Positions 16,414 through 24,410 of a stretch of 64,000 nt of DNA are shown here, in pieces. The stretch comes from JAKPAM01 sp047601745 (lineage in GTDB: Bacteria > Pseudomonadota > Gammaproteobacteria > Burkholderiales > Burkholderiaceae_E), in the NCBI GenBank assembly GCA_047601745.1, contig JASGIS010000001.1, positions 1,674,001 through 1,738,000 of the forward strand. Reading direction: 5' to 3'. The translations under genes and the position numbers were made by a program. The notes under the pieces are model-generated. The model worked only from the letters and a program-made list of their open reading frames with translations, did not search any database and was not told the DNA's origin. Each line of letters opens with the position of its first letter. Position 1 is the stretch's first letter.

Positions 16414-16695
16414 ATGCCTCGCGGCGACAAGAGCGCTTATACCGACAAGCAGAAGCGCAAGGCCCTGCACATCGAACAAGGATACGAGGCGCGCGGCGTC
16501 TCCCAGCGCGAAGCCGAGCGGCGCGCGTGGGCGACGGTCAACCGCGAGTCCGGCGGCGGCAATCTGTCCGGTTCGGGGCGCGGCAAGCCGGACACGCACG
16601 TCTCGTCGAGCCGGGGCGGCAGCAGCCAGGGCTTCGCGCAGCGGTCCGCCGCCGCGCGCAAGGGATGGGAAACGCGGCGGCGACGCGCGCACTGA
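16414..16695 (+). CDS. Small basic KGG-like protein, often named plasmid stabilization protein
   Basis: This 93-residue protein starts MPRGDKSAYTDKQKRKALHIEQGYEARGVSQREAERRAWATVNRESGGGN and ends in a Ser/Gly/Arg-rich tail with RSAAARKGWETRRRR. It has an ideal AGGAGG 7 bp before the ATG. Similar small proteins are widespread in Burkholderiales and are labelled plasmid stabilization proteins or stress-related KGG-type proteins without good experimental backing. The high charge and Lys/Arg content are consistent with nucleic-acid binding. It is convergent with the carboxylase gene across a strong hairpin. No function is assigned. Confidence 0.75.
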   Translation: MPRGDKSAYTDKQKRKALHIEQGYEARGVSQREAERRAWATVNRESGGGNLSGSGRGKPDTHVSSSRGGSSQGFAQRSAAARKGWETRRRRAH

Positions 16696-16704
16696 CGCCG
16701 GTCG

Positions 16705-16778
16705 GGGGGCCGGCCGGCCCCCGGCCCGCAGGCGACGCCGCGGCGATCGCAGCAATCGCCGCGGCGTCGCCTGCGGGC
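16705..16778. terminator. Bidirectional hairpin terminator with a perfect 24-bp stem
   Basis: Between two convergent genes a perfect 24-nt inverted repeat (16724-16747 and 16755-16778) closes a 7-nt loop. Directly before it, 16705-16722 is a GC-only 18-bp palindrome. There is no T-run on either side, so it is not a classical intrinsic terminator, but its place 29 bp after one stop and 7 bp from the other suits termination or RNA 3'-end protection in both directions. Confidence 0.7.
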
Positions 16779-16785
16779 GCTCGGA

Positions 16786-18339
16786 TCAGGGGCGGTAGCC
16801 GAAGCCCGGCCGCCCCGTCTCGCGCAGCGGCGCCGCCATGTTGGCGAAGCGGCACAGCACGTCGCGCGTCTCGCGCGGATCGATGACCTCTTCGACGCCG
16901 AAGGCCTCGGCCGTGCGCAGCGGCGATTGCAGCCGTTCGAGCCGGGCTTCGATCGCGGCGCGGTGCGCGTCGGGGTCGGCGGCCGCCTCGATCTCGGCGC
17001 GATACGCGGCCTGGACGCCGCCGGCGATCGGCAGCGATCCCCATTGCGCCGACGGCCACGCATAGCGCATGAAGGCCGGCGAGCCGTTGCGTTGCGTGAG
17101 CCCGGCCATGCCGAACACCTTGCGCACGATGATCGCGCACCACGGCACCGTCGACTGGCGAACGGCGGCGATCGCCTGCGTGCCGTAGCGCATGATGCCG
17201 CCGGCCTCGGCTTCCTTGCCGATCAGGAAGCCCGGAATGTCGACCAGGTGCACGACCGGCAGGTGGAAGGTCTGCGCGAGGTCGACGAGGCGGATCGCCT
17301 TGCGGCACGCATCGCTGGTCCACGCGCCGCCATAGTGATAAGGATCGCTGGCGAGGATCGCGACCGGCCAGCCGTCCAGGCGGCCCAGGCCGGTGATCAC
17401 CGACTTGCCCCAGGCCTTGCCGATTTCGAAGAAGCTGCCGTCGTCGAGCACCGCTTCGATGATCGGGCGCATCCGGTAGACCTTGCGCGAATCGCGCGGG
17501 ATCGCGTTGATCAGCGCATCGAGTTTCGCTTGCGGCGGCGATTTGGCTTCGGCGCGCGGCGGCAGTTCGTACGACGACGACGGCAGGTACGACAGGAAGC
17601 GGCGCGCGCGCTCGAAGGCCTCGGCCTCGGTCGCGCACTCGTCGTCGATCGTGCCGCTCTTGGCGTGGATCGAGCTGCCGCCCAGTTCTTCCTTGGTGAC
17701 CTCCTGGCCCGCGCGCGCGACGACCGGCGGTCCGGCCGCGAACAGTTGCGAGGTGCCGCGCACCATCATCGAGTAGTGGCTGGCGCAGACGCGGGCGGCG
17801 CCCATGCCGGCGACCGAACCCAGGCCCAGCGCGACGACCGGGATCTCGGACAGCGCGTCCATGACCTCGGTGAACACCGGCACGTCGGGCAGGTACGTGC
17901 GGCCGATGGTTTCGAGGTGCTTGACCGAGCCGCCGCCGCCGGTGCCGTCGACAAGGCGGATCAGCGGCACGCGCCAGCGGCGCGCCTGGGTCTCGGCCAT
18001 CGCGAACTTCTCGCGCAGGCCGCCGTCGTTGGCGCCGCCGCGCACCGTGAAGTCGTCGCCGGTGATGCAGACCGTGCGGCCGTCGATGCGGGCATGGCCG
18101 CACAGCACGTTGGCCGGCGTGAAGTCGACGAGGTTGCCGTCGGCGTCATAAGCGGGGAAGCCCGAGATCGAGCCGATCTCCTGGAAGCTGCCCGGGTCCA
18201 GGATGGCGTCGAGCCGCTCGCGCACCGTCATCTTGCCGTTGGCGCGGTGGCGGGCGACCTTGTCGGGGCCGCCGAGATTCAGCGCCAGCTTCTGTCTGCG
18301 GCGCAGGTCGTCGACTTCGGGTTGCCAACTCATCTTCAT
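16786..18339 (-). CDS. Acyl-CoA carboxylase beta subunit (carboxyltransferase)
   Basis: A 517-residue protein with the two crotonase-like halves of biotin-dependent carboxyltransferases. The N-half has RERLDAILDPGSFQEIG and LIRLVDGTGGGGSVKHLE; the C-half has LVHLVDIPGFLIGKEAEAGG and SPAFMRYAWPSAQWGSLPIAGG, forming the oxyanion holes that hold carboxybiotin and acyl-CoA. It would carboxylate an acyl-CoA using biotin on a separate carrier; a free biotin carrier gene is 1.2 kb away, divergent. No separate biotin carboxylase is nearby except the one fused in the gene at 29003. It lies 45 bp downstream of a GntR regulator on the same strand. Substrate (propionyl-, methylcrotonyl-, geranyl- or other acyl-CoA) cannot be told. 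Confidence 0.87.
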   Translation of the reverse strand: MKMSWQPEVDDLRRRQKLALNLGGPDKVARHRANGKMTVRERLDAILDPGSFQEIGSISGFPAYDADGNLVDFTPANVLCGHARIDGRTVCITGDDFTVRGGANDGGLREKFAMAETQARRWRVPLIRLVDGTGGGGSVKHLETIGRTYLPDVPVFTEVMDALSEIPVVALGLGSVAGMGAARVCASHYSMMVRGTSQLFAAGPPVVARAGQEVTKEELGGSSIHAKSGTIDDECATEAEAFERARRFLSYLPSSSYELPPRAEAKSPPQAKLDALINAIPRDSRKVYRMRPIIEAVLDDGSFFEIGKAWGKSVITGLGRLDGWPVAILASDPYHYGGAWTSDACRKAIRLVDLAQTFHLPVVHLVDIPGFLIGKEAEAGGIMRYGTQAIAAVRQSTVPWCAIIVRKVFGMAGLTQRNGSPAFMRYAWPSAQWGSLPIAGGVQAAYRAEIEAAADPDAHRAAIEARLERLQSPLRTAEAFGVEEVIDPRETRDVLCRFANMAAPLRETGRPGFGYRP

Positions 18340-18384
18340 CGTCTCCTAAGTTGATTCGAACCGGGGATGCGTGCAGGGCGGCGC

Positions 18385-19245
18385 TCAGCGCGGCGGGCCG
18401 GCACGCTGGCCGTCCGCCAGCTTGACGGGCGCGGCGTTCTCGTCGCGCAATGCGCGCAGCGTCGCGATCGCGTGATCGCGGATGCCTTCGAGCAGCGCGC
18501 GCATGCGGCTTTCGGCCAGATCGGGCTTGCGTTGCACGATCGCGTGCTGCACGTCGCGGAACTGCCGGCCGACCGCGGTGCGCCGCTCGGCGGTCGTGAA
18601 GTCCAGCGGCTGTTCCCAGATGACGTTCCAGACCGACAGGTTCGCCAGGTCCACGAGCAGCGAGGCCAGCAGGTCGTTGCCGCTGCCCTTGGCGATCGCG
18701 GCGACCGCGCGCGTGCACGTGTGGATGAAGGCCTTGATGTCGGTCTCGTTGTCCGGCCGCCCGGCCAGATGTTCCATTTCGGCGATGCGCCGGTCCAGCG
18801 TGCGCAGATAGCTCTCGACCGGCCGCTGCGCCATCGTCCGCGCGGCGCTGCCGGACAGCGCGTTGCGCACGTTGAACAGGTCGGCGATGCCCTGCAGCGA
18901 CACCGTCTTCACGTAGTTGCCGCGGCGCGGAACGATCTCGATGACGCCGCGGCGCGCCAGCAGCCGCAACGCGTCGCGCACCGGGCCGCGGCTGACGCCG
19001 AAGCGCGTCGCCAGGCCCTGCTCGGTCACGCGCTCGCCGTCGGTGAAGCGTCCCTCGATGATCGCCATGCTGATCTCGTCGGCGATCTGTTCAGGAATCG
19101 TCCGCGGCAGGAAACCGCCGCGACCCGGCACGCCGTCCGGGCCGCCGCGTTCGCCGTAGTCGGCAATCGGCGCGGCGGGCGCGGCCGAAGGCGATCCTTC
19201 GCGGCCGGCGAGCGGCCTGGGAAACGGGGCGAATGACGAGTTCAT
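18385..19245 (-). CDS. GntR-family (FadR-type) transcriptional regulator
   Basis: A 286-residue regulator. The first 45 residues are Pro/Ala-rich and probably disordered; the winged helix then has the pattern LPRTIPEQIADEIS..GVSRGPVRDALRLLARRGVIEIVPRRGNYV. The all-helical FCD ligand domain follows, with FNVRNALSGSAAR and the DTYIH-like FIHTCTRAVAAIAKGSGN segment. It is cotranscribed with the carboxylase beta gene (45 bp gap) and divergent from the biotin carrier gene. The dyad at 19428-19442 probably serves it. A clear paralogue is encoded at 19863-20594. The ligand is likely an intermediate of the cluster's pathway. Confidence 0.85.
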   Translation of the reverse strand: MNSSFAPFPRPLAGREGSPSAAPAAPIADYGERGGPDGVPGRGGFLPRTIPEQIADEISMAIIEGRFTDGERVTEQGLATRFGVSRGPVRDALRLLARRGVIEIVPRRGNYVKTVSLQGIADLFNVRNALSGSAARTMAQRPVESYLRTLDRRIAEMEHLAGRPDNETDIKAFIHTCTRAVAAIAKGSGNDLLASLLVDLANLSVWNVIWEQPLDFTTAERRTAVGRQFRDVQHAIVQRKPDLAESRMRALLEGIRDHAIATLRALRDENAAPVKLADGQRAGPPR

Positions 19246-19555
19246 CGGGCCGAGGATGCGGGCGGAAGGACCGTGGCGGCGGGGTGGGGCGGCGGCAGGC
19301 CGGAAACGAATGCAGGGACGGGCGCAAGACCGGACGCCGGGCCGTTGCCGGCCCGCTGCCGGACGGCCGCCGGCGCCGGGTCCGGCGTGGCCGGCGGTCG
19401 GGGCACGATAAGCACGGGGGTTGCGATTGTCAACCGTTGACATTGCGAGGACCGGATCCGTAACATCGCTGCGCCGGGCGGCCGGCGGCACCGGGTGGCC
19501 CGCTGCCGCGGCGGCGTCCGCGAACCGCGGCAGACGTCCGCAGGAGACAGACGAC
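19246..19555. other. 310-bp divergent control region
   Basis: This stretch separates the GntR and biotin-carrier genes and holds no convincing gene. It contains GC-rich, low-complexity sequence next to the regulator and an island with a perfect dyad and a sigma-70-like promoter at 19428-19466 facing the biotin carrier gene, followed by the ribosome site AGGAGA. Confidence 0.55.
19428..19466 (+). promoter_or_regulatory. GntR operator overlapping the -35 of the biotin-carrier promoter
   Basis: The perfect dyad TGTCAAC-C-GTTGACA occupies 19428-19442. Its right half provides a consensus TTGACA at 19437-19442, and TAACAT follows 18 bp later at about 19461-19466. A repressor on the dyad would block this promoter. 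A similar element (GATTGT-TG-ACAATC) lies before the CoA-transferase gene, and both share the half-site core TTGACA/TGTCAA. Confidence 0.55.
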
Positions 19556-19774
19556 ATGGCAGAAGTCACGGTCACCGCCGAAGTGGCCGGTACGGTGTGG
19601 AAGAACCTCGTCCAGGTGGGCCAGCAGGTCGAGGCCGATCAGGAACTGATGATCCTGGAATCGATGAAGATGGAGATTCCGGTGCACGCGCCGCAGGCCG
19701 GCACGATCACCGCCGTGCTGGTCGCCGAGCAGGACGCGATCAGCGAGGAGCAGCCGCTGCTGAGGATCGGCTGA
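19556..19774 (+). CDS. Stand-alone biotin carboxyl carrier protein
   Basis: A 72-residue single biotinyl domain. Lys38 in ESMKM (35-39) is the biotinylation site, flanked by the usual Val/Gly strands (GTVWKNLVQVGQQVEADQEL and APQAGTITAVLV). The ATG has AGGAGA upstream; the longer reading from 19421 would run through the promoter and operator and is rejected. Such free carriers shuttle carboxybiotin between a biotin carboxylase and a carboxyltransferase. It is divergent from the GntR and carboxylase beta genes and probably serves that beta chain. No dedicated biotin carboxylase is adjacent. Confidence 0.9.
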   Translation: MAEVTVTAEVAGTVWKNLVQVGQQVEADQELMILESMKMEIPVHAPQAGTITAVLVAEQDAISEEQPLLRIG

Positions 19775-19862
19775 TCACGAGCGGATCGGCTGACCACGGG
19801 CCAGGGCGCGAGCCTCGCCCTGCACGACGAGGTCGAGCGAGTCGAGTTCGCCGGCCGGCGCT

Positions 19863-20594
19863 TCAGTCCGGCCGCGGCGCCGTGCGCAGTAGCCGCGACG
19901 CGTCGACCGGCTGCGCGCGCAGCGTCACCAGCGTGCGGACCGCGTGGTCGCGCGACTCCTCCAGCGCCTGCCTGAGCCGCAGGTCCGCCGCGTCCGCGTC
20001 ACCTTTCTCGATCGCCTCGAGCACGCCGCGCAGCGCGCGCGCCTGGTGCCGCCGCCGTTCGGCGGTCGCGTAATCGAGCGGCCATTCCCAGATGATCCGC
20101 CACACCGTGTGTTCGGCCAGTTGCGCCATCAGCGCGATCGCCTGCTCGTTGCCGCTGGCCTTGACGACCGCGCGGACCGCGCGGGTGGCGACGTCGGCGA
20201 ACGCACCGGCATCGGCGTCGGGATCGGCGGCCAGCGCGTCCAGTTCGGCGCAGCGGCGCTTCAGCGCCTCGACGTAGCTGGCCACCGGCGCGATCGCCGC
20301 CTGGCGCGCGGCCAGCGCGCTGATCGCGTTGCGCACGTTGAACAGGTCGGCGATCGCGTCCATCGTCAGCTCGCGCACGTACGCGCCCCGGCGCGGCGTC
20401 AGCGTGACGATGCCGCGGCGTTCGAGTAGCCGCAGCGCCTCGCGGATCGGCCCGCGGCTGACCGCGAAACGGTCGGCCAGTTCCTGCTCGAGCAGGCGCT
20501 GGCCGGACGGAAGCTTGCCGGCGACCAGGGCCGCGCCGAGTTCGTCGGCGATCTGTTCGGGCAAGGTGCGGGTCGTGCTGCGAGGGCGCGTCAT
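19863..20594 (-). CDS. GntR-family (FadR-type) regulator, paralogue of the neighbouring one
   Basis: A 243-residue regulator lacking the long N-terminal tail of its neighbour but otherwise colinear: LPEQIADELGAAL, then AVSRGPIREALRLLERRGIVTLTPRRGAYV for the winged helix, and an FCD domain starting IADLFNVRNAISALAAR. The two proteins are clearly duplicated. It is divergent from the fused CoA-transferase gene, and the 14-bp dyad at 20651-20664 lies in the shared control region. It probably represses the CoA-transferase/ABC transporter operon and itself until a pathway acid or acyl-CoA binds. The ligand is unknown. Confidence 0.87.
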   Translation of the reverse strand: MTRPRSTTRTLPEQIADELGAALVAGKLPSGQRLLEQELADRFAVSRGPIREALRLLERRGIVTLTPRRGAYVRELTMDAIADLFNVRNAISALAARQAAIAPVASYVEALKRRCAELDALAADPDADAGAFADVATRAVRAVVKASGNEQAIALMAQLAEHTVWRIIWEWPLDYATAERRRHQARALRGVLEAIEKGDADAADLRLRQALEESRDHAVRTLVTLRAQPVDASRLLRTAPRPD

Positions 20595-20650
20595 GGGGCC
20601 GGATCATGCCATTTCCGGCGATGTCCGGATCCGGTACCGATCGCCGGTCT

Positions 20651-20664
20651 GATTGTTGACAATC
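20651..20664. promoter_or_regulatory. GntR operator (GATTGT-TG-ACAATC)
   Basis: A perfect 6-bp dyad with a 2-bp centre in the control region between the GntR gene and the CoA-transferase operon. It contains TTGACA (20656-20661), which can act as a -35 for the operon, so binding would repress. It resembles the dyad at 19428-19442 near the paralogous regulator. Confidence 0.55.
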
Positions 20665-20754
20665 GGATTTGATCGGGTGAGCATTGCGGCTCCCTGGCGA
20701 TGGCGCAGCCTTCGCCCGAAGTCCGCGGCGACAGTCCGCGACCAGGAGACGACT

Positions 20755-23418
20755 TTGACTGGCTTTGCCGCGCCCGGCGCATTTCCCAACGTTCCGCTTC
20801 ATTCGTTGCGCGTCGTCGAGCTCGGCACGTTGCCGGCCGCCGGCTACTGCGCGCGCCTGTTCGCGGATTTCGGCGCCACCGTCGTCCACGTCGAGCCGCC
20901 TGGCGGCGACCCGGCCCGCGCCGCCGCGCCGCTGATCCGCGATGGCGCCGGACAGCCGATCAGCGGCTGGTTCGCGTTCCTGAATGTCGGCAAGCAGAGC
21001 CTGGTCGTCGATCCCGGCGATCCGGCGCAGCTCGCCCGCCTCGATGCGCTGCTGGCGTCGGCGGACGTGATCGTCGACGGCAGCGACGCGGCGATGCGCG
21101 CCGCGTGGCGGCTCGATACCGCGCGGCTCGCGGCGATGCCCGACGGGCCGGTCGTCATCGATGTCAGTTGGTTCGGGCGCGACGGCCCGTATGCCGGCTA
21201 CGCCGGCTCGGACGCCGTGTGCCGCGCGCTGGCCGGCCTCGTCGAGCTGATCGGCCCGGTCGAGGGCCCGCCGCTGACGCTGCCCGACTACCAGGCCGCG
21301 ATCACCGGCGGCCTGGCCGCCTTCGTTCCGCTGATGGCCTCGGTGCTCGCGCGCACGCCGCATGCGGGCGCCGACCGCGATGCGCGCCGGGTCGACACGC
21401 AGCGGGCCGACACGCAGCAGGTCGACGTGCAGCGGGCCGACGAGCGCGCGTCGCGCGAACCGGCGCCGGGCGGCGGCGAACGCTGGGAGCTGAGCGTGTT
21501 CGAGGCGTCGATCGCGCTGTGCGAGTTCCAGACCTCCGAGGCCTACGCGACCGGTATCCCGCAGGGGCGGCGCGGCTTCAACCGTTTCACGCCCACTTAT
21601 CCGATGGCGATCTATCGCTGCCGGGAAGGGTGGCTGGGCCTGACGATCGTGACGCCCGCGCAATGGGCGTCGCTGTGCGAGCTGGTCGGGCTGCCCGAGT
21701 CGATGATCGACGATCCGGCCTACCTGCCCAGCGGCCCGCTGCGGCTGATGCACGCCGACACGCTCGAACCGATGCTGCGCGAGCGCTTCTTGGCGCGAAC
21801 GGCCGGCGAGTGGTTCGAGCGCGGGCTGGCATTGCGGCTGCCGCTGGCGATCGTGCCCGACATGGCGGGCTTGCTGCGCACGAAGGTGTTCCGCGACCGC
21901 GGCATGTTCGTGCCGATCGACGTGGGCGGCCGCACGATCGAGGGGCCGGGCTCGCCGATGAACCTGCGCGACTGTCCGCCGCGGCGCGGCGGCAGCGTGC
22001 CGTCGCCGAACGCGCACGATCCGTCGCTATTCGAGCCGAGAACCGATCGGCGCTTCGCGTCGGGGCCGGCGCGCCACGCCGGCCCCGACGCCGACGCTTA
22101 TGACCCGATGCTGCCGCTGGCCGGCGTGACGATCGTCGACCTGTCGATGGGCTGGGCCGGGCCGCTGTGCACGCGCCACATGGCCGACCTGGGCGCCGAC
22201 GTGATCAAGGTCGAGGCCTGCGGCTACGCCGACTGGTGGCGCGGCGTCAGCAACAACCCGGCGGACTTCGAGGCGCGCGTCTACGAGAAGCAGCCGCGCT
22301 TCAACATCATGAACCGCAACAAGCGCGCGATCACGCTGGACCTGACGTCGGCCGAAGGCGTGCGGCTGCTCAAGGAACTGGTGCGCGGCGCCGACGCGGT
22401 CGTCGAGAACTATTCGAGCAGCGTGCTGAAGAAGCTGGGGCTCGACTACGCGGCGCTGCGCGAGGTCAACCCGTCGCTGGTGATGGTGTCGATGGCCGCT
22501 TATGGGTCGGGCAACGAATGGAGCGAGGCCCGCGCCTACGGCTCGACGCTCGAGCAGGGCAGCGGCCTGCCGTCGGCGGCCGGACGCGACGGCGATCCGC
22601 CGATGATGAACCACATCGCTTACGGCGACGCGGTCGGCGGCCTGAACGGTGCCGGCGCGTTGCTGGTCGGTCTCGTGCATCGCCGCTCGACCGGGCGCGG
22701 CCAGCACGTCGACATCTCGCAGATCGAATGCATGCTGCCTTATGTCGCGCCGTGGATCATCGAGCAGTCCGCCAACGGCGCGGTGGCGCCGCGGCTCGGC
22801 AATCGCCATCCGGACCACTGGCCGCAGGGCATCTATCGCTGCGCCGGCGACGACGACTGGCTGCTGGTGACGGTGACCGATGACGGAGGCTGGCGGGCCT
22901 TGTGCGGCGTGATCGAACCGGCCGGAGCCGGATCGCTGGCCGGCGACGCCTCACTGGCCGGTGACGCATCGCTGGCGACGGCGGCGGGCCGCCGCGCGGC
23001 GATCGAGCGGATCGACGCGGCGATCGAGGCCTGGACCTCGCGGCTCGCGCCCGACGAGGCGATGCGGCGGCTGCAGGCGGCCGGCGTGCCGGCCGGCGTC
23101 GTGCGGGCGCCGATCGCGATCGTCGACGACCCGCACCTGGTGGCGCGCGGGTTCTGGCAGCGCGTCGATCGCGCGTACATCGGCACGCAACCGCAGCCGC
23201 TGGCGCCGTACCGCCTGGACGGCAGGGCGCTGCCGGTGCGCCGCGCCGCGCCGACGCTGGGCCAGCACAACGAGGAGATCCTCGGCGGCCGCCTCGGCCT
23301 GGACGACGCGGCGCTGCAGCGGTTGCGCGACGCCGCGGTGATCGGCACCGAGGCGCGGATGCCGGCCAACGCCCGGCCGCGCCATTTCGGCAAGCAGGCG
23401 GCGGAGACGCGCGGATGA
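20755..23418 (+). CDS. Two-domain CaiB/BaiF (family III) CoA transferase fusion
   Basis: I take the TTG at 20755 as start: it has AGGAGA 6 bp upstream, while an ATG at 20653 lies inside the operator. The 887-residue protein holds two family III CoA-transferase domains in tandem, about 10-430 (LRVVELGTLPAAGYCARLFADFGA) and 455-887 (VTIVDLSMGWAGPLCTRHMADLGADVIKVE). Such enzymes move CoA between carboxylic acids. Asp153 in GSDAVCRALAG is where the catalytic aspartate is expected. The equivalent place in the second domain reads AYGSTLEQGSG (594-604), without the aspartate, so only one domain may be catalytic. Linkers contain short in-frame repeats. The gene overlaps the first ABC ATPase gene by 4 bp. 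Confidence 0.83.
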   Translation: MTGFAAPGAFPNVPLHSLRVVELGTLPAAGYCARLFADFGATVVHVEPPGGDPARAAAPLIRDGAGQPISGWFAFLNVGKQSLVVDPGDPAQLARLDALLASADVIVDGSDAAMRAAWRLDTARLAAMPDGPVVIDVSWFGRDGPYAGYAGSDAVCRALAGLVELIGPVEGPPLTLPDYQAAITGGLAAFVPLMASVLARTPHAGADRDARRVDTQRADTQQVDVQRADERASREPAPGGGERWELSVFEASIALCEFQTSEAYATGIPQGRRGFNRFTPTYPMAIYRCREGWLGLTIVTPAQWASLCELVGLPESMIDDPAYLPSGPLRLMHADTLEPMLRERFLARTAGEWFERGLALRLPLAIVPDMAGLLRTKVFRDRGMFVPIDVGGRTIEGPGSPMNLRDCPPRRGGSVPSPNAHDPSLFEPRTDRRFASGPARHAGPDADAYDPMLPLAGVTIVDLSMGWAGPLCTRHMADLGADVIKVEACGYADWWRGVSNNPADFEARVYEKQPRFNIMNRNKRAITLDLTSAEGVRLLKELVRGADAVVENYSSSVLKKLGLDYAALREVNPSLVMVSMAAYGSGNEWSEARAYGSTLEQGSGLPSAAGRDGDPPMMNHIAYGDAVGGLNGAGALLVGLVHRRSTGRGQHVDISQIECMLPYVAPWIIEQSANGAVAPRLGNRHPDHWPQGIYRCAGDDDWLLVTVTDDGGWRALCGVIEPAGAGSLAGDASLAGDASLATAAGRRAAIERIDAAIEAWTSRLAPDEAMRRLQAAGVPAGVVRAPIAIVDDPHLVARGFWQRVDRAYIGTQPQPLAPYRLDGRALPVRRAAPTLGQHNEEILGGRLGLDDAALQRLRDAAVIGTEARMPANARPRHFGKQAAETRG
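21391..21447. repeat. 15/30-bp degenerate tandem repeat inside the CoA transferase
   Basis: About four copies of a 15-mer of the type GTCGACACGCAGCGG alternate with GCCGACACGCAGCAG. In frame it gives VDTQR/ADTQQ-like pentapeptides in a linker of the first domain. A second in-frame repeat of 18 bp encoding SLAGDA lies at about 22936-22975. Confidence 0.6.
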
Positions 23419-24410
23419 GCGAGGCGCCGCTGCTGTCGGTCGAGAACCTCAGCATCCACTTCCGTACGCAGGCCGGCGAGGTCCAGGCCACGCGCGACGT
23501 GTCGTTCGCCGTGCAGCCGGGCGAGCGCGTCGGCATCGTCGGCGAGAGCGGCTGCGGCAAGACGGTGACCGGCCTGTCGCTGCTGGGGCTGCTGCCGCCG
23601 AGCAGCGCGAGGCTGAGCGGACGGATCGTGTTCGAGGGCCGCGACCTGCTGAAGCTGTCGGCGGCCGAGATGCGCAAGGTGCGCGGCGCGCGGATCGGCA
23701 TGATCTTCCAGGAGCCGATGAGCGCGCTCGATCCGGTGTTCACGATCGGCGAGCAGATCGCCGAGACCTATCGCACGCACCAGCGGATGAGCAAGGCGCA
23801 GGCGCGCGACCGCGCCGTCGAGATGCTGGCCAGCGTCGGCATCCCGTCGCCCGAGCGGCGCGTCGACGAGTATCCGCACCAGTTGTCCGGCGGCATGCGC
23901 CAGCGGGCGATGATCGCGATCGCGCTGGCCTGCCAGCCGCGGCTGCTGATCGCCGACGAGCCGACGACGGCGCTGGACGTGACGATCCAGGCGCAGATCG
24001 TCGACCTGCTGCTGGACCTGAGCGAGCGCACGGGCACCGCGCTGCTGTTCATCACGCACGACCTGGGCGTCGTCGCCGAGAGCTGCACGCGGCTGCTGAC
24101 GATGTACGCCGGCGAGATCGTCGAGGACGGGCCGATCGACGATGCGCTGCTCAAGCCCGGCCACCCTTACACGTCGGGCCTGCTGCGTTCGGTGCCGCGG
24201 CTGAGCCCGCGCAAGGCGCCGCTGCCGTCGATCCCGGGTCGCGTGCCGGCCTTGACCGCGATGCCGGCCGGCTGCCGCTTCGCGCCGCGCTGCGCGCACG
24301 CGCAGCCGCCGTGCGAAGCGCGCCAGGTGCTGGAGGCCGCGGCGCGTGCGGATCGGCGCGTGCGCTGCGTGCGCCAGGCTGAACTGGATCTGCCGGGAGC
24401 CTTGGCATGA
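23415..24410 (+). CDS. Oligopeptide/dipeptide-type ABC transporter ATPase (DppD/OppD-like)
   Basis: A 331-residue ATPase with Walker A GESGCGKT (about 44-51), Q-loop FQEPMSALDP, signature LSGGMRQRAMIA, Walker B LLIADEPTTALD and the switch histidine ITHDLGV. The C-terminal oligopeptide-transporter extension has the HPYTSGLLRSVPRL motif and a CRFAPRCAHAQPPC cysteine cluster, typical of Dpp/Opp ATPases. It overlaps the CoA-transferase gene (ATGA) and the next ATPase gene, so the uptake system is translationally coupled to the CoA-activating enzyme. This argues that the imported compound is the acid the transferase activates. Confidence 0.92.
   Translation: MSEAPLLSVENLSIHFRTQAGEVQATRDVSFAVQPGERVGIVGESGCGKTVTGLSLLGLLPPSSARLSGRIVFEGRDLLKLSAAEMRKVRGARIGMIFQEPMSALDPVFTIGEQIAETYRTHQRMSKAQARDRAVEMLASVGIPSPERRVDEYPHQLSGGMRQRAMIAIALACQPRLLIADEPTTALDVTIQAQIVDLLLDLSERTGTALLFITHDLGVVAESCTRLLTMYAGEIVEDGPIDDALLKPGHPYTSGLLRSVPRLSPRKAPLPSIPGRVPALTAMPAGCRFAPRCAHAQPPCEARQVLEAAARADRRVRCVRQAELDLPGALA

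Noticed and set aside
16414..16695. Plasmid origin suggested by the plasmid stabilization label of the small basic protein
   Set aside because: The label is a database habit for this family. No replication or partition gene is present, and fumC, recQ and a tRNA gene in the same window indicate chromosome.
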